A DNA stretch of 64,000 nucleotides from Wurfbainia villosa. Lineage: Eukaryota; Streptophyta; Magnoliopsida; Zingiberales; Zingiberaceae. The notes under the pieces were generated by a model. The model was not told the origin of the DNA. It searched no databases and saw only the letters and a list, made by a program, of their open reading frames with translations. Shown here piece by piece: positions 45,699 through 57,061 of the stretch. The translations under genes and the position numbers were made by a program. Position 1 is the first letter of the stretch, and each line of letters starts with the position of its first letter. The stretch spans positions 11,313,647 to 11,377,646 of the forward strand of contig CM045988.1 of the NCBI GenBank assembly GCA_025175895.1, read 5' to 3'.

Positions 45699-46353
45699 GT
45701 GCAAAAATCAGACTTTAGAACCGAATTTCTAAAATTCATAAGTAAAAATACATATTTTGAAAAATCTTGAAAATTCATACGTACATTACTTATAACAAAT
45801 ATTATGAGTGAAGAATATTTAAAAAAAATAAAATACCCAGCAACTAGTGAGGTGGACACAAAGTTCAAAACCATTTAAATTTTCAATGTTTAACCCTACT
45901 TTGTATCACCTCATTCAATAGTGATTTCTATCAAAAGATGGACTTCACCAAATTTTTTCAAAATAGTTTTGAAATGATTTTAAAACCTTAAATTCATTCT
46001 CTTAATATCTCACTCGAATCTAAGTGTATGAGAATTTTATATGATAAAAACAAATATGATGTCATGACATGGTAAATGACAATAAAAGCATGGCAAATAA
46101 AATTTAAAGGTATGAGATTACCTAGATTTTAATATTAGTTGCCATTTGATAGAATTAATTTTATTTTGCCATCTTAACCAACTCTACCAAGTGTGCCAAA
46201 ACCCAAAATGGCACACCAAGACCTCTAATCTTAATTGTTCCAATTTGATTAATATTCAAACTTCTCAAAACACATTGGCACATCTTAAAGTGTCAACTCT
46301 ACCATGGTTAGGTTAACTACTCATCCACTTAAAGTTAACACACCCTAACCCAT

Positions 46354-47923
46354 CTAGCGTGAATCGATCACGCTCCTAGGAACCCAATACCTATTGGAGC
46401 TCCTTGGGTTAACAAGGTATTCACTAGGGATAACTTCCCTGGATACATTCCTAATGACCCTTTTTGGCTTTGAAACCTTAGTAATTAGGGTCTTTCCTAG
46501 GTTAACTCTAGAGGTAACTCCCCTTGTAACCTTCTTAGTGGCTTCCTTTGGTTTCCTTGAAACCTTAACCACTAGACACCTACCTAGGTTAACCTTAGGG
46601 ATGACTTCTCTATTAACCTTGGTTTTCATAGACCTAGATATTGTTCCATAATCGAATGGAATATTGTGGTAAGACTTAGGCTTGTGACCCAAACCTTTCT
46701 TGCCCTTGGACGGTTCTTGTCTCCTAGGTCTTAGATTTTTATCATTGGACCCCATAAATGAATTTGTCATTTTTTCTATGGTCTTTTTCAATTTTTCAAG
46801 CCTTGACCTCAAAGCTCGATTTTCTAATTCTAACTTTCCCAATTTTGATTGTTCATTAATTTTTTGGGAATGACCCTTCCTAGGCATATGTCTATGATTC
46901 TTGGGATTAATGCCTAGGTGATTCTCTACTTTTCTAATGGACTCCCTAGGTAGAATGGGTCTAGAGGTATTGTTCTTAGGTTTGTTCTTAGATTAATCTA
47001 CATGCTTGGCAACTAAATAATAAAATATATTATTTATACTAGTATGCTTTTCATGAATAATAGAAAGAGTACTAAAATAATTTCTAGCATACTTGTTAAC
47101 CTTAGAACTAGAAGGTGCATTAAAGTATACCTTAGGGTTTGCTTTAGAAGCTCCCCCTACTTGTGTAGCTCCTTCTTGCCTCTTCTTCTTCCCCCTAGGA
47201 CATTGGCTTCGATAGTATCCCGTTGATTGCACTTGAAGCACACAATGTGCTCTTTGCTTTTCCTAGTGAGGACTCGTGCATCCTTTGTTTTTTTACTTTA
47301 ACATTTGGCACCGACACTTTCTCCTTAACCAATTTTGGGCATTTGCTCTTGTAATGCCCAACTTCCCTACACTGAAAGCATTTAATATGATCTTCATTTT
47401 TGACTAAAATGCATGAGTTACCTATGGAATTTTCTTCTTGTTCTTCACTTCTCCCAGATGTAGATGCCTCTTCTTGTTCTTGCTCCAGGATGGAAGATCT
47501 CTCCTCCCCCTCAATGCTAGAGGTGGAGGTTTCCTCCAATTCATCCACATCCTTTGATGTTAATGGACCTTCTTCCTCGGCATCCTTCTTTACTTGTGCC
47601 AATTTGGGATTCTCGTGGAATTTGACCAACTTATTCCATAACTCCTTAGCATCCCGATATTCACCTAGCTTGGACAAAATATCATAAGGTATTAATTTTA
47701 TTAACATTTTCATTACCTTAATGGTTGTCTTGAATTGTTGCCTTTGTTCCTCGGTCCATTTTGATTTTCCGATTAGCTTGTTGTCTTCATCCCTAGGTAC
47801 TTAGAAACCATCTTCATTTGTTAGCATCATATCTAAATCGGTTTCAAAATATACCTCTATCCTTTTCTTCCACCAAGAAAAGTCTCCTTCGAATTTCGGT
47901 GGTTGGATGTTGATGTCGGCCAT
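46354..47923 (-). pseudogene. Inverted F-type gag between the arms
   Basis: An F-type Gag on the minus strand with an ATG at 47921-47923 and a stop at 46354-46356. It keeps KPPKFEGDF-like and WWKKR motifs, the acidic region, a complete first knuckle (CFQCREVGHYKSKC near 47355), a second knuckle broken by a frameshift near 47210, then a coiled-coil part (46354-46887) and YWVPRS end. An early stop lies near 47800. It is related to but clearly different from the F gag (40904-42454), so it is not a simple recent copy of it. Noncoding F-type sequence lies at 45699-46353. Confidence 0.8.
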
Positions 47924-47966
47924 TTGATTTGCTTATCGTGGTGGTAAGTCGGATGATAGGCTCCTT

Positions 47967-48139
47967 GCTCTGATACCACTTGCTGGAGGATCGTGGCTCA
48001 GTTAGAAGGAGGGTTGAATAGCCTTTTCTTGATGGAAATCATTCATTCGTCTACAATATTAATTAAAATGCACATTGGAATAATAAATTACAAATATGAA
48101 TACAAGAGACAAATGCACAAGCACAAGACATAACCGATA
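47967..48139 (-). repeat. Primer site and truncated 5' LTR of the inverted element
   Basis: The primer site TGGTATCAGAGC (47967-47978, minus) is intact and is followed by about 160 bp of F-type LTR end (47981-48139). The LTR then stops at the right arm of the inverted repeat. Confidence 0.72.
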
Positions 48140-48147
48140 AATTAAAA

Positions 48148-49345
48148 TGCAGAAATCAGTCGACTGCTAGGCACGGAATCAGCTCAAGACAAGCATAAAA
48201 GAAAAAGCTTGGGGAGGATTTCCATAGCGAATTTTAGTGAGATTTTGGAGTGGAATTGCTACTGCATTCCAGACCTTCAAGAGCAAACCAAAGTAAGCAA
48301 CAAGCAAGTGATCAAAGCAAAGTGTTGTAAAATTTTTCTTTACTTGTATTTCATATTGTCTTTGTATTTTACTTGTACTTTTTTATTATTTTTTGTAATT
48401 ACTTGTACGAGGTTTCTTCACATCCGACTTATTGTCGAGAAGGAGTTTTAGTTGTGGTATGTTCATCACTCAAGCTCGCTGAGCTCACCCCATGGTGTAG
48501 GAACCCTAAGGTTTCGAACCACATATATCGGTTGTGTCTTGTGCTTATGCATTTGTCTCTTGTATTCATATTTGTTATTTGTATTTCCACTGTGCATATT
48601 AACGAATATTGTAGACGAATGAACAATTTTCATCAAGCACACGAAAAGGCTATTCAACCCCCCTTCTAGCTAGGTCACGATCCTCCAATAATGTTTAATA
48701 CTATTTCATTCATACTTACTTATGTTTAATGCTATTTCATTCATACTTACTTACTCATGTTTATTACTATTCATTCATACTTACTTACTCATGTTTAATA
48801 CTATTCATTACATGCTTACTTACTCATGTTTACTAATGCTTATTTATACTTAATCTTTCCTTAACTTTGAATCGGTTTGCCATAGATAAAAAAGGGAGAG
48901 ATTGTTGGTGCAGGGGCACCAGATAGTCGAACCTAGATTTTGATTATGGAAAAGATTCAAAGTTAAGCTATTATTGTTATCTCATGTGCTGTGTTGAGTG
49001 TGTAGGAATTGTATTAAGCTAAGATGAAGGTCAGCGATACGTGGAGAATCTCGGGATGAGAAACCGTGGTGGTCAACGACACTAGGAGAACCTCGTTGGA
49101 GTCGAGGAACTTTGGTGGCGACCAGAAGCTAAGCAACAGGTCAGGAGGACTAGAGGTAAGCACTAAGTGTAGAGTAATGGTGAGGCCATGTCCTCCGTAT
49201 GTGGACAAACTTAGGTGGCGATGCGACTAAGACTTCAGGGGGGAGGTTTAGGTTGAGATCGGATGGTAAGGAACTGTTGTAATATCTATTACTCGACATT
49301 TACGGCTAATTCTATCTTTGCAGGAGTGACTGCCAACAAATGATC
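48148..49345 (+). repeat. Inverted repeat, right arm (includes F 3' LTR end)
   Basis: The plus-strand arm: CAGTCGACTG (48157-48166), the end of the F 3' LTR to 48690 (CCTCCAATA, one change from CAACA), TSD ATGTT, H noncoding with tandem TACTTACTCATGTTTA-like units, polypurine tract (AAAAAAGGGAGAGAT to 48903) and the start of the H LTR. The loop between the arms is about 2.45 kb. Confidence 0.8.
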
Positions 49346-49975
49346 TGAAGATTTTTGGCAATGATCGATCCTACCATCAGTCGACTGCTATTCAAACTAG
49401 TTTGCTCGAAGAAAGTCAAGATAAGCTCCACTAAAATTGGGGGAATGAGGAGCTTTGACCCAAATCCAAATCTCAACGAGCTAGGGTTTGAAGGGCTATA
49501 AAAGAAGAGGCTTTTCACCTCTTTGTATCATCTATTCTTGCTCCCAAAGTGCTACAACAATGTCAAGCTTCCGATGACAACACTACGCCACCGTAATGCC
49601 GACGTTTCGTTGAGCTTCCTTCTTTTCATTGGTAGTGTGATTTCATTTAAGTGTTTTTACTTCTTGCATTCAAGCTTTCAATTGTAAAGAAGAATGGTAG
49701 GCTTGTTGCCTCTTCCGATGACAACACTTTTTGTAATCATCGTCTCCTACCTCCAATGAGGGGGAGACTTTTAGTGGATTGCCCCATCGTACGCAGTCTA
49801 GGATCGTGGGGCCTTGGAGTAGCAACCTTTCGGTTGTGAACCAAGTAAAAACAAAAAGTGTTGCTTTATTTTATTGTCTTTACTTTTGCTGTGTTAAATC
49901 AGGTTTTAACATCGAAAAGAAAAATGTTTTATAATCACTATTCACCTCCCCCTCTAGCGATTCTCCGATCCAACA
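48904..49975 (+). repeat. 3' LTR of element H
   Basis: A 1072-bp LTR from TGTTGGTGCAGGGGC to GATCCAACA, with a TATA box at 49497-49504 and one CAGTCGACTG at about 49377-49386 upstream of it. It is related to the LTR of K. Confidence 0.85.
49497..49504 (+). promoter_or_regulatory. TATA box of element H LTR
   Basis: TATAAAAG about 110 bp downstream of a CAGTCGACTG copy. Confidence 0.55.
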
Positions 49976-50152
49976 ATAAGGAGAGGGTTCTATTAGTGAG
50001 GAAAATTTGCTTCCCACTTCAACTTGGTTGCTTGTTCATAGCGATCCCATCTTCGTCCTCGGATTAAAAAAATTAATCCTCGATAAATAGGGATTACCAA
50101 AGCAACCATTCCATCGTCATGCTATCCGATTAGAGTGGTCACTTGAACAAAC
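49976..50152. other. Spacer between H and K
   Basis: About 177 bp with no recognisable gene or repeat; probably older flanking DNA. Confidence 0.4.
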
Positions 50153-51204
50153 TGTTGGTGCAGGGGCACTGGATAATCGAACTTATGTTTTGATTATGGC
50201 AAAGACACAAAGTTAAGTTTACATTGTTATCTCATGAGCTAAATCGAGTGTGCAAAAAAGTACTAAAGCTAGAGCTAAAGGTTAGCGACACCCGAAGGAA
50301 GCCGCGGTGGTCGGGCGACACTCGAGTGACAACGGAGGGAGCCGAAGGAATCAAGTGGAAGGCCGGAAGCGAGAGCTACAAAGTAAGTATCAAGGTAAAC
50401 TTGTGTGAGTGAGAGATGGTAAGGTCGTGTCCTCTGTACGGGGACGACTATAGGCAGCGATTCGACTAAGACTTCTTATGGAAGGTCTAGGTCGAGATCG
50501 GACGGTTAGAAACCGTCGCAATTATCATTTTCTGAGCTAACCTCTTGCTGCAGGGAAGTGGCCAGGCTAGCAGTCGACTGTTGGACATTGGGCAGTCGAC
50601 TGATGTGAGGCATCAGTTGACTGATGGCGACGAATCAGCCTTTGCGCTAAGTCAAAATGGATAAGGTTTGACATGGCCACTTCGCGATAAATTTTTATAC
50701 AACTTCGTGATCTGTTCCAAAAAAGGAGGAGACGCATTCAGAGGCCAAACTCTATAAAAGGAGGGGAGGATTCCAACTCCAAACATCATCAAGTTTATTC
50801 TCAAGTGCTCCTACAATGCCAACGCTCCAACACCGTCATAACGCCGATGCGACGACAAGTTCTGATCTTCTTCATCGGCAGCAACATCAAGTAATATATT
50901 TTGATATTGTATTCTTTGTTTTTATTCGTAACAAGGTGAGGTAGGCTTGTTGCCTCATCCTCGTACTTTCAGTTTTGTGATCATTGTCTCCTACCTTCAA
51001 CGAGGAGGAGACGTTATAGTGCTTTGCCCTCGGTACGCGGTCTAGGACCGATAGGGCCTTGGAGTAGCAACCGCTGGGTTGTGAACCAAGTAAAATAAAC
51101 GCGTCTCATTATTTTCTGCTGTGCTTACTCGTGTATCGAACGAATGAACGAAAAGATTTACGCTCGCTATTCACCCCCCTCTAGCGACGCTTCTCGATCC
51201 AACA
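50153..51204 (+). repeat. 5' LTR of element K
   Basis: A 1052-bp LTR from TGTTGGTGCAGGGGC to GATCCAACA, with three CAGTCGACTG-type copies at about 50570-50630 and a TATA box at 50753-50760. Confidence 0.87.
50753..50760 (+). promoter_or_regulatory. TATA box of element K
   Basis: TATAAAAG in the context ACTCTATAAAAGGAG, 120-180 bp downstream of the palindromes. Confidence 0.6.
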
Positions 51205-51683
51205 ATTGATATCAGAGCGGGGGCGCTAAGATTTGGTGAAACCACCAATCTAGCACTTTTTGGTTTTCTTTTTGTATTTTTTGAGTCACATTTTTTTTTA
51301 GTTTTTTTTCCTCCTGCACTACTAATCCAAGACGAAGTCTTGGTACGCTTCTTTTGGTTGTGTGTTTGCAAGTATCCTATTTTGGAGTAGTCGACGGTAA
51401 AACAGCCATATCTTTTCGCACAAGCGATCTACCTACCAAATCGAAGCTCTCTGATCTACATTTCTTACGAGGGTTTACCCTCGTAACAAGCTGTTTCCAG
51501 CCCCAAAATCCAACGTTTAGTACCATTTCGGGAACATCGAAGGTCGTAAGTTTCTAGCTTTTGTTATTTTGTTATTCTTCTTATTTATTTCTGGTTATTT
51601 TCTATTATTTTCCACACTACTAATCCAAGACCAAGTCTTGGAATTCTCTTTGGTTTTTTTTCTTGCTTTGCAAGAGACTTAAT
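51205..51683 (+). other. Primer site and leader of element K with paired hairpins
   Basis: The primer site is TGATATCAGAGC (51207-51218, one change from the tRNA-iMet match). The leader holds two copies of a hairpin, 51327-51343 and 51625-51641, each with the 7-bp stem CCAAGAC/GTCTTGG and a three-base loop (GAA or CAA), embedded in a longer near-repeat beginning CACTACTAATCC. No gene. Confidence 0.65.
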
Positions 51684-52895
51684 TGTTGGAGATCGAACGA
51701 TCGGCTAGAGGGGGGTGATTAGCCCTTGATCGATGGATGACGGTAGTTGCTCGTCTACAAAACTAATTAGCGCAAGCAGAAATAACAAAAACAAGACAAG
51801 CAAACAACCAAAAAAGAATACAAACGCTAACACAAAATGTAACGTGGTTCACGGCTATGCCGCTAATCCACGGTCCGATTCGTCCAAGGTGAATCACTCC
51901 TCCAAAGCCATCACTATTGGTCTCTCCTTTGCACCAAGCTAGGTGGAGGTAACCTTTACAACCAAGACCACTCTTCTTACAATAAGAATGAAGTAAAAGC
52001 AAGTAAGAAGAGTGGGAAGACTTTTATGACACTTTGGGAGAAGATTGGAGTTCAAGCATTAGCCTCCCAAAGCCTCATCCCCTTCCTTTTTATAGAGGAA
52101 GAGGGTTTCTTCCCGTTGACACAGGAGCAATCGACTGATGCCCCGATCACCAATGGTCTCAGAGCTGGCCAATAGCGCCACTTTCCACGCTGATTTCATC
52201 GACGGATCATCATCTCGACCGATCTTGCCATCACGATCGATGTATGATCGATCCGAGTGTTCCACGAGCTCGACTCCATTCGTGTTTTGCACGGCTGCCA
52301 TCACCGTCGTCCCTTAGCAATGATCGGTGGTCGATAAATGATCGCTAGTCCATGGCGATCGCTTGGGCCAAATGCCCATGAGTCGGACACTAGTCGAACC
52401 CATTCGACTCAGAGCCGTCGACTGCCATTCCATATCAGTCGACTGATGTTGGGAAAACTCATCTGACACTTAGCCAAATGACCAAGTTTCACCTAGGAGC
52501 TACTACCCCTTTTCCGGGTTACATTCGCTCACTCTCATCTCTCGGAGTCCCTCGCCTTCGAAGTTTTCTTCGTCCGGCCACGTCCCTCGGATGTGCCAAG
52601 CGCACGGCTCTACAGCGCCATCCTTCGCGTCTCGCCCTGAAGTCTACTTCCTCCGGCTTCACTCCAAGCTCCTCGTCGACGGTCCCTCGGATGGTCCAAG
52701 TGCACGACTTCCGCAAAGCTATCCTTCACCGACTCAAGGACCGAGTCATGAGTTGTGAAACTCGCCTAGGCTTCCATATGCGAATTACTAAGTCCTGCAA
52801 GACTCCAACGCACATATCAAATCATAAAAACAACCTAACTTAAACCCTTTGCCACACACATCAAAACCTTATCATGGCAAGATATTGCCCTAACA
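51684..52895 (-). repeat. 3' LTR of element L
   Basis: A 1212-bp LTR with a TATA box at 52086-52094 (minus). The CAGTCGACTG cluster at about 52125-52445 is more decayed than in D. Confidence 0.9.
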
Positions 52896-54067
52896 ATCTC
52901 CCCCCTTTTGATGTGTGGCAATCCGTTTAAGTTAGGTACAACATTTGATAGAATTTATAAGGTAAGAAAGCATGTAGACATAAACATGATATATAGCAAC
53001 ATGCAACTCCCCCTTAATCCATGAAACTCCCCATACATATTTCTCCCCCTATCATAATTTACATAAACACAATTATTTCTCCCCCTTTGACACCATCAAA
53101 AAGATTAAAACTAAGTTATAAACTCATGGCATCAAGTCTAATAGAAGGAAAATACCAAAAATTGATTAAAAATTGAATTTAGCCTGATTTCGTTTACTAA
53201 TCGATTGGCATCAGATTTTGTGATTTCGATTTTCGTGGTGAAATTCAGAAATGCATTAAAAATTCCAAAAAATTTGAAAAATCATGAAATTTGGAGAACA
53301 TATTTCTTTTAAGTATATCTATCAATGAAAAATAGTTTTTCAAGAAAAATCATTAGATTTTCTTGTTTTTGCCAAAAATCCAAAAGCTTTAAAAAACACT
53401 AGGTTTTTGATCATTCTAGTATCAAGTTTACTACCTAGTTTTGCATCCAATTGTTTCAAAACATGAATACACAGATTTTAAAGTAAGAAATTGTTTTGAA
53501 AACATATGAAATATTCAACCATGATCTTTAGGCAATATGTCTATGAATTAAACATAAGCCTTCCCCATGATTGGTCTATTATTGCTATTTTGATACCTTA
53601 AATGACCATCTAAATGCCATAGGCATTAGTGGACATTTGTATCATCCTAACATCTCACTCATGCTAATTTTCAATCAAGGTAGCCTATTGTGAGTGTGAA
53701 ATGTATCCTAAAGATATTTGTATGTACTTAACCATTATTTTCATGCAATTCTATCAAGATTAAGTATCATCCTATCAATCCTCATGATCACAAAGACATA
53801 TATGAACTAATTTCACATTATGATCATGAAATATATGTATTAATTTAAACCCTATTTCTCATGATTATGTGCCAAATATCAAAATCATAAATCATGATTG
53901 CAAACATACATAGCAATTTCATTAAATATCATGATTTAAGTATTATTATCTATTTTTGGGCACATTATCATCACCCAACACTATTTCAAAAATGTTGTCC
54001 CGTCATCCTAAGTCAACCAAATTATGATATAGGTCAAGTCCATATGGTTGACTATCCTAGGGTTTTC
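52896..54067 (-). other. 3' noncoding region of element L with purine tracts
   Basis: No gene. It aligns with the same region of D and carries the LTR-proximal polypurine tract (52896-52912) plus further GGGGGAG-like tracts (about 53008, 53026, 53044, 53082). Confidence 0.68.
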
Positions 54068-55771
54068 CTAACCCTTAAGGATGGATTTTGAAACCCAATA
54101 CAAATTCTTGCCTATGGGGTTCACTAGAAATTCCTTAGGAATCCATTTCCTAGCAATTGCTTTCTTCTTATCTTGTCCCCTAGCAATTAGACATTTATAG
54201 GCCTTTTCTTTTTTCTTTTCTTTATAACCTAGGTCTTTTTTGTTGAAGCTAGCTCTTTGGCTCCCTATGATCATGTTCAAAGTGTTTGAGCCAATTGTGA
54301 ACTTTTCTAGGGCTTTGGTTAGATAATCTACCTTCTCTCTTAAAGCCCTATTTTCATCTATGCATGCATCATTAACATCTAATGGCATATAGTTATCATG
54401 TGAGCATGCATCATTATCATTATCATTAAGACATGCTTTTTCTAATTTTTCTTCTAGATCCTTATTTTGATCTAGCATGCTCTTATTTTTCTTCTTTGCT
54501 CTAAATAAATTCCTAGTTAAGCTAGAAATCATAGAAACTATTTTACTAGGTGAAAGATTAGTTACCATAGTTTCCATGTCATTCTTCGGATGAGGATGTA
54601 GAGGAGGCTCCCCCTTCACTTGAGCTCTCTCCACTTGAGCTTGATTCTTCATTTTCGGTGGAGGAGCAATCCAAGTCGTCAAATGCCATCAATGCTAAGT
54701 TGGTGACAAATACATTTTCTTCCTCGGATGATGATGAGGAGGAGGAAGGGTCATCCAAAGTCCTAGCTTTTAATGCTTTGGCCTTTCCCTTTTCCTTAGC
54801 CTTCTTCTCCTCTTCCTTTTTCTTCTTGCTCCCCTTTTTCTTCCTTCTTTTTCCTTTCTTCCTTGCTCTTGTTTAGGAGGGGACAATTGTCCCTTATGTG
54901 TCCCTCTCCTTGGCAATTGTAGCAAATGACTTTCCCTCTTGGTCTTCTCCTCCTATCATTAGATTTATTAAATTGAAAACCTTTTAAAGCACACCTTACC
55001 CTCCTTACCATATACGCTTCTTCCATGCTATCCATGGAGGAGGAGGAGGATGCTTCATCATCGGAGGAGGAGGGGATCTCTATCTTCTTCTTCCCCTTGT
55101 TTGCCAAAAATGCTACTCCTCTTGAAGGTTGGATTATTGGCTCTTCTTGTATTCCTTCAAGCCTAGATTCATGTAATTCCATAGTGGAGAAAAATTCATC
55201 TAGAGTACTTACCTCTAGATTCTTTGAAATATAGAATGAGTCCACCATTGAACTCCACTTGGATGATGGGGGAAAAGCCTCTATGGCCTTTCATTACCAT
55301 ATCTCGGTTGGAGAGCTTTTCACCTACACTTGTTAGCCCAATTAAAATCTCTTTAAACCTAGAATGCAATGAAGTTACCTTTTCTCCCATTTCTAATTTT
55401 ATGTTGGATAATTGGGAGCGGAGGAGATCTCTTCTTGCAAGTTTAGCCTCCGAGGTACCTTCATGAAGCTCTACTAGCTTCTCCCACATCTCCTTGGTAC
55501 TTAGGCATTCTCCAATTCTATTTATTTCTTGTTGAGGAAGCACATTGTATAGATGGTGCTTGGCTTTTGAGTTTGCAAGGTGCTCCTCTCTTTGCCTCTT
55601 GGTCCACCTTGACTTCTCTATTGGCTTCCCCTCTTCATCCCTAGGCAAAACGAAACCGGATTCCATTGTAATCATAATATCAAAATCCGTTTCGAAAAAT
55701 GCCTCCATTCGCTTCTTCCACCAAGTGAATTCTCCTTCAAACTTCGATGGATGAATGTTGGAGCCGGCCAT
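54068..55771 (-). pseudogene. Element L gag, frameshifted
   Basis: Same Gag type as D. The start is the ATG at 55769-55771 (MAGSNIHPSKFEGEF); an upstream in-frame ATG at 55810 extends it, but conservation with D supports the shorter form. Domains are the UBN2-type region, a complete knuckle (CYNCQGEGHIRDNC near 54905) and the conserved C-terminus to 54068. Frameshifts near 55280, 54830 and 54680 split it into three open pieces (55196-55810, 54796-55248, 54068-54682). Confidence 0.87.
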
Positions 55772-55820
55772 CTTTTGAATATGATTGTTGTGGCGGTTAG
55801 TCCTCGACAAGCTTTCCTTG

Positions 55821-55832
55821 GCTCTGATACCA
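55821..55832 (-). other. Primer binding site of element L
   Basis: TGGTATCAGAGC on the minus strand, two bases from the LTR. Confidence 0.87.
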
Positions 55833-55834
55833 CT

Positions 55835-57058
55835 TGTTGGAGATCGAACGACCGGCTAGAGGGGGGTGAATAGCCCTCGATTGATGGATGATGGTAGTTG
55901 CTCCTCTACAAAACTAATTAGCGCAAGCGGAAATAACAAAAACAAGACAAGCAAACAACCAAAGAAGAATACAAATGCTAACACAAAATGTAACGTGGTT
56001 CACGGCTACGCCGCTAATCCACGGTCCGATTCATCCAAGGTGAATCACTCCTCCAAAGCCAATCACTATTGGTCTCTCCTTTGCACCAAGCTAGGTGGAG
56101 GTAACATTTACAACCAAGATCACTCTTCTTACAATAAGAATGAAGTAAAAGCAAGTAAGAAGAGTGGGAAGATGTTTATGGAACTTTGGGAGAAGATTGG
56201 AGTTCAATCATTAGCCTCCCAAAGCCTCATCCCCTTCATTTTTATAGACGAAGAGGGTTTCTTCCCATTGACACAGGAGCAGTCGACTGATGCCCCGATC
56301 AGTAGACTGGTCCTATAGTCGTTGCCCAATAGCGACCACTTTCCACGTTGGATTTCATCCAATGGTATCATCATCTGTCGACTGATCTTGCCATCACCGA
56401 TCGATGTACCATCACCGAGTCGCGAGCTCGACTCATTCTGCGTCTGCATAGTGCCATCACCGACCGCCGCCCTTGGTAGTCGATCGGTGTCGGCAATGAT
56501 CCGCTAGTCCATGGCAATGATCGCTTGGGCCAAATGCCCATGAGTCGGACACTAGTCGAACCCATTCGACTCAGAGCAGTCGACTGCTATTCCATGTCAG
56601 TCGACTGATGTCGGGAAAACTCATCCGACACTTAGCCAAATGGCCAAGTTTCACCTAGGAGCTACTACCCCTTTCCCGGGTTACATTCGCTCACTCTCAT
56701 CTCTTGGAGTCCCTCGCCTTCGAAGTTATCTTCGTCCGACCGTGTCTCTAGGATGCGCCAAGTGCACGACTCTGCAGCGCCATCCTTCACGTCTCGCCCT
56801 GAAGTCTACTTCCTCCGGCTTCACTCCAAGCTCCTCGTCCGGCGGTCCCTCGGATGCTCTAAGCGCACGACTTCCGCAAAGCTATCCTTCACCGACTCAA
56901 GGACCGAGTCATGAGTTGTGAAACTCGCCTAGGCTTCCATGTGCGAATTACTAAGTCCTGCAAGACTCCAAGGCACATATCAAATCATAAAAACAACCTA
57001 ACTTAAACCCTTTGCCACACACATAAAAACCTTATCATGGCAAGAGATTGCCCTAACA
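55835..57058 (-). repeat. 5' LTR of element L
   Basis: A 1224-bp LTR with a TATA box near 56239-56246 and CAGTCGACTG copies between about 56281 and 56610. Confidence 0.9.
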
Positions 57059-57061
57059 TTA

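Larger units (their letters stand above)
27269..48690 (+). mobile_element. Element F: gag-only LTR retrotransposon, interrupted
   Basis: F is a plus-strand non-autonomous element: 5' LTR in three pieces (27269-28701, 29892-30093, 40823-40846), primer site, gag (40904-42454), long noncoding region and a rearranged 3' LTR ending at 48690. The TSD ATGTT is at 27264-27268 and 48691-48695. No protease, integrase or RT is present. The pieces of the 5' LTR sum to about 1.66 kb. Confidence 0.8.
25080..49975 (+). mobile_element. Element H: SIRE-type Ty1/copia 3' half, interrupted by F
   Basis: The visible parts are RT/RNase H (25080-26638), 3' noncoding (26639-27268 and 48691-48903), polypurine tract and 3' LTR (48904-49975). 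Element F with ATGTT on both sides (27264-27268, 48691-48695) splits the noncoding part. The 5' half is missing; the left edge is LTR G. Confidence 0.8.
51684..57058 (-). mobile_element. Element L: gag-only LTR retrotransposon
   Basis: A complete minus-strand element of 5375 bp of the same kind as D: LTRs 51684-52895 and 55835-57058, primer site 55821-55832, gag, and 3' noncoding region. The TSD TTAAT is at 51679-51683 and 57059-57063. It lies at the very start codon of K gag, and the TSD includes the first two bases of that ATG. Confidence 0.92.

Noticed and set aside
44092..48690. F 3' LTR as an ordinary intact LTR
   Set aside because: Only its first 380 and last 530 bases align with the 5' LTR; inverted sequence and a minus-strand gag lie between.
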